Shown in pieces: positions 15,342-20,408 of a DNA stretch of 20,408 nucleotides. Within the stretch, counting starts at the first letter, position 1. Each line of letters starts with the position of its first letter. The stretch covers positions 1-20,408 of the forward strand of contig JAEERZ010000012.1 in assembly GCA_016286075.1 (NCBI GenBank). The letters are read 5' to 3'. The notes under the pieces were generated by a model. That model was not told the DNA's origin. It saw only the letters and a program-made list of their open reading frames with translations, and made no database searches. The translations under genes were made by a program, and so were the position numbers. The stretch comes from Selenomonadaceae bacterium. Lineage in GTDB: Bacteria; Bacillota; Negativicutes; Selenomonadales; Selenomonadaceae.

Positions 15342-15788
15342 ATGAAGAAAGCGACAGGCGGTTTCTATTTGGTTCAGGAAGAAATTCTTCCCGAAGCGAT
15401 AAAAAAGACAATTAAAGTGAAGGAAATTTTGAAACGCGGGGAAGCAAGAACCATCAATGAAGCTGTTGAGAAGATGCGCTTGAGCCGCAGTGCTTACTAT
15501 AAATATAAGGATTACGTTTTTCCTTTTTATGAAGCCAGCCGGAACAAAACGATTACACTGAATTTCCTTTTGGAGGACAAAAGAGGCGTTCTTTCCAGCG
15601 TTTTAAACAAGATTTCAGCCGAGTCGGGAAATATACTGACGATCAATCAGGGAATACCGACGCAGGGAGTTGCAGTTACGACAATTTCCATTGAAACGAA
15701 TAATCTTTCGGTTAATCTTGAAATTTTGTTGGAACAGCTCCGTATGGTCGATGGTGTGAAAAAACTGGAAATCCTTGGACAGGAGTGA
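15342..15788 (+). CDS. pheB: ACT domain-containing protein, PheB/UPF0735 family
   Basis: A 148-residue protein closely resembling Bacillus PheB: the N-terminus FYLVQEEILPEAIKKT, a helix-turn-helix-like stretch INEAVEKMRLSRSAYYKYKDYVFPF (38-62), and a C-terminal ACT domain (about 71-145, ITLNFLLEDKRGVLSSVLNKI ...). ACT domains bind amino acids; a role as an amino-acid-responsive regulator of the aspartate-family or phenylalanine pathway is inferred from the fold and neighbours, not proven. ATG 15342 is chosen because GGGGG (15329-15333) precedes it and it matches the family start; an in-frame ATG at 15300 would be almost leaderless from the predicted promoter, and the open frame back to 15198 covers the promoter itself. 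It directly abuts hom, in the pheB-hom-thrB order seen in many Bacillota. Confidence 0.9.
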   Translation: MKKATGGFYLVQEEILPEAIKKTIKVKEILKRGEARTINEAVEKMRLSRSAYYKYKDYVFPFYEASRNKTITLNFLLEDKRGVLSSVLNKISAESGNILTINQGIPTQGVAVTTISIETNNLSVNLEILLEQLRMVDGVKKLEILGQE

Positions 15789-17105
15789 ATGAAAGGCATG
15801 GAAAAGCCAATTAAGATTGGGCTTTTGGGAGCGGGAACGGTTGGGTCCGGAGTGTTGCAAGTACTTCAGGAAAACGCAAAGGAAGTTTTCCTGAAAGTCG
15901 GAGCGCCGGTGGAAATCAAATCCGTGCTTGTTCGCGATGCAAAAAAAGCTCGTCCTTATATGGACGGGCTTATTGTAACGGATAAAATCGAGGATATATT
16001 AGAAGATGCGGAAATCAAGATCGTTGTCGAATTGATGGGCGGACTGCATCCGGCGCGGGAATATATGCTTGCGGCTATGGAGGCCGGTAAACACGTCGTG
16101 ACTGCCAACAAGGACGTTATTGCGCAATTCGGCGCCGATATGTTCGATCAAGCTAAGAAACAAAACGTCGGCTTTTTGTTTGAAGCAAGCGTCGGCGGCG
16201 GGATTCCAATCATTCGTCCCATTATGGAGAGCTTGACTGCAAATCGAATCACGGAAGTCATGGGAATTGTCAACGGAACAACAAATTATATGTTGACTAA
16301 GATGACGGAATTGGGCGAAAGTTACGAGTCCGTTCTTAAAGAGGCGCAGGAAAAAGGATATGCGGAAGCAAATCCGGCGGCGGACGTCGAAGGCCTCGAT
16401 GCGGCACGAAAAGCGGCGATTCTTGCGTCGCTGGCTTTTAATACCCGTGTGACGCTTCAATCGGTTGCAGTGGAAGGCATTACGCAGATTACTCCCGAGG
16501 ATATCGATTATGCCCGGCAGCTCGGGTACGTCATAAAACTGCTTGCCATTGCAAAAGATTCTCCTGAAAAAGGCGTTGACGTTCGTGTGCATCCGGCGTT
16601 CCTGCCGAAGGAACATCCGTTGGCTTCGGTCAGCGACGTATTTAACGCCATTTTCGTCAAGGGAAATGCCATTGGTGAAGCGATGTTTTATGGACGCGGC
16701 GCTGGGTCTCGCCCGACAGCTTCTGCGGTTATCTCGGACATCGTGTCTCTCGCGCGGGGCATCGTCAGCGGCGAGGTGCGCGAAATCGCATTTCAGGTAT
16801 TCGGCCAAAAACAGTTCTGCCCGATTGAAGAAACCGTATCCGCTTATTACGTGCGGTTGCTCGTCGCGGATATGCCGGGCGTGCTCGGCGCAATCGCGAA
16901 CGCATTCGGCGACGAGGGCGTGAGCCTCAATTCCGTCATTCAGACGCGGAAGGTGGGCGAGCTTGCAGAGATTGTCGCAATCACCCATCATGTTAAACAT
17001 CGCCGCATTGAGCGGGCGAAGAGAGTGCTTTCGTCTCTCCCTGTCGTAACAAAAATATCCAGCGTTATCCGCGTGGAAACGCCGCCGACCTCGGAGGTGG
17101 AGTGA
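15789..17105 (+). CDS. hom: Homoserine dehydrogenase with ACT domain
   Basis: Reduces aspartate semialdehyde to homoserine, the branch point to threonine and methionine. The 438-residue protein has the NAD(P)-binding motif GLLGAGTVGSG at 11-21, the substrate-domain signature VNGTTNYML at 161-169, and the catalytic Asp204/Lys208 in EGLDAARKAA. A C-terminal ACT domain (about 350-425; VRLLVADMPGVLGAIANAFG) in such enzymes mediates feedback control by threonine. Start is uncertain: ATG 15789 directly follows the pheB stop with AGGAG only 3 bases away, while ATG 15798 is 12 bases from it; coupling to pheB is likely either way. The last ~400 bases of the gene look more G/C rich at third positions than the first half. 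Confidence 0.96.
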   Translation: MKGMEKPIKIGLLGAGTVGSGVLQVLQENAKEVFLKVGAPVEIKSVLVRDAKKARPYMDGLIVTDKIEDILEDAEIKIVVELMGGLHPAREYMLAAMEAGKHVVTANKDVIAQFGADMFDQAKKQNVGFLFEASVGGGIPIIRPIMESLTANRITEVMGIVNGTTNYMLTKMTELGESYESVLKEAQEKGYAEANPAADVEGLDAARKAAILASLAFNTRVTLQSVAVEGITQITPEDIDYARQLGYVIKLLAIAKDSPEKGVDVRVHPAFLPKEHPLASVSDVFNAIFVKGNAIGEAMFYGRGAGSRPTASAVISDIVSLARGIVSGEVREIAFQVFGQKQFCPIEETVSAYYVRLLVADMPGVLGAIANAFGDEGVSLNSVIQTRKVGELAEIVAITHHVKHRRIERAKRVLSSLPVVTKISSVIRVETPPTSEVE

Positions 17106-17106
17106 T

Positions 17107-18021
17107 ATGGGGAAAACGATCAAAATCCGCGTACCGGGAACGAGTGCAAACTGCGGCCCCGGTTTCGATAGCCTTGGCGTGTCTTGCACGATATACAACG
17201 ATTTGGAATTGACGTTGCTGCATGAACCTGCACTGCAGATTTTTGTGGAAGGAGAAGGCGTTGACAATATCCCGACGGACGACAGAAATCTTGCATGGAA
17301 ATCGATTCAGACGTTGTTGCGCCACTGCAAAGCGGACGAGGAATATAAAGGCGCGATTATTCGCATGAAAAACGGTATTCCGCTTTCCCGAGGTCTCGGC
17401 AGCAGCGCAGCTGCGATTGTCGGCGCCTTGAAAGCGGCCAATGTGCTGCTGGGAAACCCTTTGGATCGACGAGGGCTTTTGAAAATTGCGACTGATTTAG
17501 AAGGACATCCAGACAATGTTGCTCCGGCAATTTTCGGCGGTTTTACGGTAAGCCTTCTTAATGACGGCATCCCGGAGTGTTTTTCATTTATGCCGAGACT
17601 CCTTCTTAATCTGGTCGTTGCGGTCCCGGATTTTCATCTTTCCACTAAAGCCGCGCGCAGTGCGCTTCCTCTGGATGTGCCGTTGAAAGACGCCGTATTC
17701 AACGTTGGACGCGCTGCACTTTTGGTTGGAGCATTGCTCAAAGGCAATGCCGCTTTTTTGCGGAATGCTTTTGATGATGCTTTGCATCAGCCATACCGGG
17801 CAAAATTGATTCCGGGCATGTATGACGTCTTTCGTGCGGCGAAAGAAGCGGGCGCGCTTGGCGTCGCAATGAGCGGAGCCGGACCGTGTATTATCGCTTT
17901 TACGACGGATAGCATGGATGCAATTGGACATGCGATGACAGAAGCTTTTCATCGTAATGGTGTCGAGGCTCATTTTTTAACGCTTGGAATTGATAAGCGA
18001 GGGGCGCATATCGTCAAGTGA
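17107..18021 (+). CDS. thrB: Homoserine kinase
   Basis: GHMP-family kinase that phosphorylates homoserine with ATP on the way to threonine. The 304-residue protein begins IKIRVPGTSANCGPGFDSLG, typical of the family, carries the ATP-binding loop PLSRGLGSSAAAIV at 92-105, EGHPDNVAPAIFGG in the middle, and the C-terminal GAxxxxxSGAGP-type motif (GALGVAMSGAGPCI). GGAGGT (17093-17098) lies 8 bases before the ATG, and only one base separates it from hom. Threonine synthase (thrC) is not in the window. No obvious terminator follows, so the next two genes may be read from the same transcript. Confidence 0.96.
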   Translation: MGKTIKIRVPGTSANCGPGFDSLGVSCTIYNDLELTLLHEPALQIFVEGEGVDNIPTDDRNLAWKSIQTLLRHCKADEEYKGAIIRMKNGIPLSRGLGSSAAAIVGALKAANVLLGNPLDRRGLLKIATDLEGHPDNVAPAIFGGFTVSLLNDGIPECFSFMPRLLLNLVVAVPDFHLSTKAARSALPLDVPLKDAVFNVGRAALLVGALLKGNAAFLRNAFDDALHQPYRAKLIPGMYDVFRAAKEAGALGVAMSGAGPCIIAFTTDSMDAIGHAMTEAFHRNGVEAHFLTLGIDKRGAHIVK

Positions 18022-18068
18022 TGCTCTCGGAATAAAAGCATTTTCCGCAGAAAGGCGGCAAACAAAGA

Positions 18069-18632
18069 ATGATGATAATTATGGCGGCGGGCGCAATTAT
18101 TATTGCCATGCTTGCTTGTGTAATGTATAAGTTGTTTTTTTCTCTGGAAAAGAACAGTAAGCTTGTTATACATGATAGTGACCACGAACCGTTTGTTTTG
18201 GAACGGATAACAAACGACAGTGCGGAATTTTCCGCTCGTGTTGGTTTTGAAAATCTTGGAGGGCAGTATGCGACAATCATGGATTGCATTGTCCGTCCAC
18301 AGCTTCCGTTTGAGCAATACGATGGGGTGGATGTGCGAGGAAAAGCGGAAGTTGATGGAAAGCCGCGCGAAGATGACTACTTCGAAGCCGTTTTAGTCGA
18401 TCCGCATTCGACACTTCCAATTATAATGAAAGTAAAGTTAACGGCCCGTAAAGGAATGAATATACGAGAGGCTCTTTCCAATATGGTCGATTTGCCGTTG
18501 GATATTATTTTTACGGAACTTGGTCGATTCCCATGGAAATTGAAGAAATTTCGTATTGTTTTGTCGGCAGAAGAGATTGCAAAACTTGCAGGAGTGGAAC
18601 TTGCAGGTGAGCAAGAGGAGGACGCGGGATGA
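18069..18632 (+). CDS. Unrecognised membrane-anchored protein
   Basis: A 187-residue protein I cannot assign. A single hydrophobic helix at the N-terminus (about residues 4-24, MAAGAIIIAMLACVMYKLFF) is followed directly by positively charged residues, suggesting an anchor with the rest in the cytoplasm; this is an inference from charge. The remainder is soluble-looking, with mixed strands and no cysteine pairs in the soluble part or known catalytic motif that I can see, and the C-terminus is acidic (GEQEEDAG). The start is uncertain: ATGs at 18069, 18072 and 18081 are in frame and the ribosome binding site is poor (AAAGG at 18051-18055 is distant). It follows thrB by 47 bases and overlaps the next gene (ATGA), so it likely works with the CofE-like protein. 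Confidence 0.75.
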   Translation: MMIIMAAGAIIIAMLACVMYKLFFSLEKNSKLVIHDSDHEPFVLERITNDSAEFSARVGFENLGGQYATIMDCIVRPQLPFEQYDGVDVRGKAEVDGKPREDDYFEAVLVDPHSTLPIIMKVKLTARKGMNIREALSNMVDLPLDIIFTELGRFPWKLKKFRIVLSAEEIAKLAGVELAGEQEEDAG

Positions 18633-19285
18633 ATGAACTGGTAAAAATACCTGTGCCAACGCGTATCCTGACACATAAAGACAATATTGTGGATGCGATG
18701 GAACGCTATACAAAGAATAAAGTGGGACCAGATGATATAGTGACGGTGGCGGAAAGCGTCGTAGCCATCACACAAAATCATATAGTGCGCCCGGAAGAAC
18801 TGACGCTTTCCTGGCAGGCAAGATTTCTTTGCAGATTCATGCCTGATGTAGGCAGCTTGGCTGCGCCGCACGCTATGCAGGCATTGATGGAAGAGGAAGG
18901 CGTTTGGCGTGTTACCGGCGCCTTATTTATTGGATTTATAGCGAAAATTTTTGGAATCAAGGGTGTGTTCTATCGATTGGGCGGTGAACAAGCGGCTTTA
19001 ATCGATGATGTGACGGGAACGATGCCCCCTTATGACAAGCATATTGTCTATGGTCCAAGAAATCCTCAAAAAATAGTAGAGGAAATCAAAGAACGAGTGG
19101 GATGTCTGGGGGCTGCAATCGTAGATGCAAACGATCTTGGACGCGCTCGCATTGTCGGCGCCAGCCAGGGATTACGCCCAGAAAAAGTAGAAAAAGCATT
19201 ATTGGACAATCCTTTTGGAAATGATTCGCAGAAAACGCCGATTGTTATTTTGCGCAATTTTCGCCAATATCAGGAATGCAGTTGA
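18629..19285 (+). CDS. Divergent F420-0:gamma-glutamyl ligase-like (CofE-fold) protein
   Basis: A 218-residue protein resembling the coenzyme F420 gamma-glutamyl ligase family (PF01996 type). The family-like features are the early segment VGPDDIVTVAESVVAITQNHIV (32-53), corresponding to the ...EDGDVLVV...K-A-x-GR.. strand of CofE; VDANDLGRARIVGAS (165-179), at the place of the SDTxGRxxR...GxA motif; and NPFGNDSQKTPIVILR (194-209), at the place of the GxGxDxxPVxxVRG end. The canonical metal- and nucleotide-binding residues are changed or missing (for example VDANDLG instead of TDTNGR). F420 synthesis is not expected in this bacterial group, so the true substrate is unknown. AGGAGG (18616-18621) precedes the ATG by 7 bases; the start overlaps the upstream stop. 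Similar unassigned proteins occur in other Bacillota. Confidence 0.6.
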   Translation: MNELVKIPVPTRILTHKDNIVDAMERYTKNKVGPDDIVTVAESVVAITQNHIVRPEELTLSWQARFLCRFMPDVGSLAAPHAMQALMEEEGVWRVTGALFIGFIAKIFGIKGVFYRLGGEQAALIDDVTGTMPPYDKHIVYGPRNPQKIVEEIKERVGCLGAAIVDANDLGRARIVGASQGLRPEKVEKALLDNPFGNDSQKTPIVILRNFRQYQECS

Positions 19286-19361
19286 GAACCGGCGAATTGC
19301 GAGCGCGAGTTCCTTCCACGCGAACTATATATTGAAATGTTTGGCGAAGAGGTGAAGAAAA

Positions 19362-20039
19362 ATGAAACGAATCCCGGTTTTGTGCGCAATATTGCTAAGT
19401 ATTGCGTTGTTTGTTTCTCAAACGGTATTCGCCGCTGCGGCAACCTTGCGGGAAGGGGCGAAAGGTGAAGCTGTACGCATTTTACAAACGCAATTGATAG
19501 AACTGGAATATTTGCAGGGAAAGCCAAGCGGCGTGTATGACAAGGCGACGGTGGAAGCGGTTCGTAAATTCCAGCGAGACCGGAATATTGATGTGGATGG
19601 TATTTGCGGGCCTCAGACACAAGCAGAATTAAAGAAGAAAAATCTCAAGAAAGCGCCTGAAGCGGCCAAGGAAACGGAAGCGCGAGAAAAAGCTGAACGG
19701 GAAGCAGCGAAAAAAAAGGCGGCGCAGGACGCGGAACTTTTTAAGCAGGCTGTACGTGAAGGAAAGAGCATACATGTTTCCGCTACCGCATACAGCGCGT
19801 ATGACCCGGGCAACGGCCCATATACGGCCAGCGGGACTCCTGTCCGGCATGGCGTTATTGCTGTAGATCCGTCCTTCATTCCGCTCGGGACGCGAGTTTA
19901 CATTCCGGGCTACGGTGAAGCTGTGGCGGAAGATATCGGCGGCGCAATCGTCGGCAATATTATTGACATTGCTTTTGATTCGCATGAAGAAGCCCTTGAT
20001 TTTGGAAGACAGGAATTAGAAATTTATATTTTGGAATAG
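19362..20039 (+). CDS. Exported peptidoglycan-binding and 3D-domain protein
   Basis: A 225-residue secreted or envelope protein, likely a cell-wall hydrolase or remodelling enzyme. It has a signal peptide (MKRIPVLCAILLSIALFVSQ, cleavage around VFA-A, residues 23-25), a PG_binding_1 repeat at about 27-91 (GEAVRILQTQLIELEYL ... AVRKFQRD ... GICGPQTQAEL), a very charged Lys/Glu/Ala linker at 94-135, probably a helical spacer, and a C-terminal 3D domain at 138-224 with the three aspartates D169 (AVDPSFIPLGT), D191 (AEDIGGAI) and D202 (IDIAF). The 3D domain is related to the MltA lytic transglycosylase catalytic barrel and is found in YabE/YocH-type proteins. GAGGTG (19349-19354) lies 7 bases before the ATG. 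A terminator follows, so this may be a monocistronic unit. Confidence 0.92.
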   Translation: MKRIPVLCAILLSIALFVSQTVFAAAATLREGAKGEAVRILQTQLIELEYLQGKPSGVYDKATVEAVRKFQRDRNIDVDGICGPQTQAELKKKNLKKAPEAAKETEAREKAEREAAKKKAAQDAELFKQAVREGKSIHVSATAYSAYDPGNGPYTASGTPVRHGVIAVDPSFIPLGTRVYIPGYGEAVAEDIGGAIVGNIIDIAFDSHEEALDFGRQELEIYILE

Positions 20040-20055
20040 TATATAACGGGATTGC

Positions 20056-20099
20056 AAAGCTGCCGCATTTGTTATAGCAAATAAATGCGCAGCTTTTTT
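20056..20099 (+). terminator. Intrinsic terminator after the 3D-domain gene
   Basis: A long stem of 14 pairs with one bulged C (20064): AAAGCTGC plus GCATTT (20056-20070) pairs with AAATGC plus GCAGCTTT (20083-20096), loop 20071-20082, and the T run continues to 20099. Confidence 0.9.
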
Positions 20100-20169
20100 G
20101 TTTTCCTGATTATAAGAAAATTTACACTCAAGGATTTTTATTTTAAAATTGAGGCTGGTGAAAACTCTT

Positions 20170-20200
20170 CTGACACAATTCATCAAAAATGCGCTATACT
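20170..20200 (+). promoter_or_regulatory. Candidate promoter for the last, partial gene
   Basis: CTGACA (20170-20175), 19 bases, TATACT (20195-20200). The spacing is long. An alternative is TTGACG (20215-20220) with TACAAT (20235-20240), whose 14-base spacing is short. One of these probably serves the gene at 20272; the sequence does not settle which. Confidence 0.35.
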
Positions 20201-20271
20201 TTAGAAATACATTCTTGACGGATTGCATATCGAGTACAATATTTATTTTTATAGAAAAGAAGTGTGATGAA

Positions 20272-20408
20272 ATGAAATCGTGGATAGCATTAATTATGGC
20301 AATAAGCGTATTTTTCTTTGAGAGCGCCGGCATGGAAGCGGCCGAAGTTAATTCGCAGGAAGAAAAGATAACCATAAATTTGGCGAGTCGTATCCTGACC
20401 TTTTGGCG
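20272..20408 (+). CDS. Exported protein, possible L,D-transpeptidase (3' partial)
   Basis: The first 45 codons of a gene that runs off the window. The N-terminus MKSWIALIMAISVFFFESAG looks like a signal peptide (one Lys, a hydrophobic core, small residues near 19-24, cleavage perhaps around MEAA). The mature part reads EEKITINLASRILTFW, which resembles the opening strand of YkuD-type L,D-transpeptidases (..I.INLASRTL.LY..). The catalytic cysteine region lies outside the window, so the family is a suggestion only. The ribosome binding site is modest (AGAAG, near 20258-20262). A cell-wall role would fit the 3D-domain protein next door. Confidence 0.55.
   Translation, partial: MKSWIALIMAISVFFFESAGMEAAEVNSQEEKITINLASRILTFW

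Noticed and set aside
15999..17267. 422-codon open frame on the minus strand opposite hom and thrB
   Set aside because: It covers the junction of two certain genes and encodes a His/Arg/Cys-rich sequence with no motif; it is an antisense frame kept open by codon bias.
19297..19333. Promoter for the 3D-domain gene (TTGCGA and TATATT)
   Set aside because: The spacing between the two boxes is 23-25 bases, too long for sigma-A; no better pair was found in this gap.
1..20408. CRISPR array, tRNA, insertion sequence or prophage
   Set aside because: No regularly spaced direct repeats, no cloverleaf with a TTCGAATC-type arm in the gaps, no transposase or phage-like protein, and no terminal inverted repeats were seen on reading through the window.

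Overview
The window reads as a contiguous piece of a bacterial chromosome, with all supported genes on the + strand. The gene content points to the Bacillota: tig-clpP-clpX-lon-ysxC in Gram-positive style, a sporulation-type sigma-H, pheB-hom-thrB, and a 3D-domain cell-wall protein. The combination with an Mrp-like multi-subunit antiporter and siroheme decarboxylase, at roughly 50% GC, makes a member of the Negativicutes (Selenomonas/Sporomusa relatives) my best guess. This is an inference from gene content, not from a marker gene comparison.

Region 1 (1-4725) is the 3' part of a membrane operon. It holds three proton-translocating antiporter-like subunits (MrpD/NuoL/M/N superfamily), with a tiny two-helix membrane protein wedged between the second and third. 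The genes overlap by a few bases and end at a strong intrinsic terminator. The operon begins upstream of the window. Region 2 (4777-11240) is protein quality control. An extended -10 promoter drives trigger factor, ClpP and ClpX; a hairpin terminator or attenuator follows; then come lon and the overlapping ribosome-assembly GTPase ysxC. Region 3 (11245-13106) holds two Lrp-like proteins best read as the siroheme decarboxylase subunits AhbA and AhbB, then a near-consensus promoter and sigH with its terminator.

Region 4 (13107-15218) has a structured leader with a terminator-like hairpin, then panB and panE (two steps from ketoisovalerate to pantoate). These genes are visibly richer in G/C at third codon positions than their neighbours. 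Region 5 (15261-18021) is pheB-hom-thrB, a tightly packed operon from aspartate semialdehyde towards threonine with an ACT-domain protein in front. Region 6 (18069-19285) is an unrecognised membrane-anchored protein overlapping a divergent F420-ligase-fold (CofE-like) protein. Region 7 (19362-20408) holds an exported peptidoglycan-binding/3D-domain protein, a terminator, and the start of another exported protein that may be an L,D-transpeptidase.

No stretch above 300 bases lacks a gene. The longest gaps are 13062-13341 (terminator plus structured panB leader), 20040-20271 (terminator plus weak promoters), 4684-4907 (terminator plus tig promoter) and 15124-15341 (hairpin plus pheB promoter). 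I saw no tRNA, rRNA, CRISPR array, insertion sequence or phage gene. The most interesting unexplained items are the panB leader, the CofE-like pair, and the altered charged residues in the third antiporter subunit.
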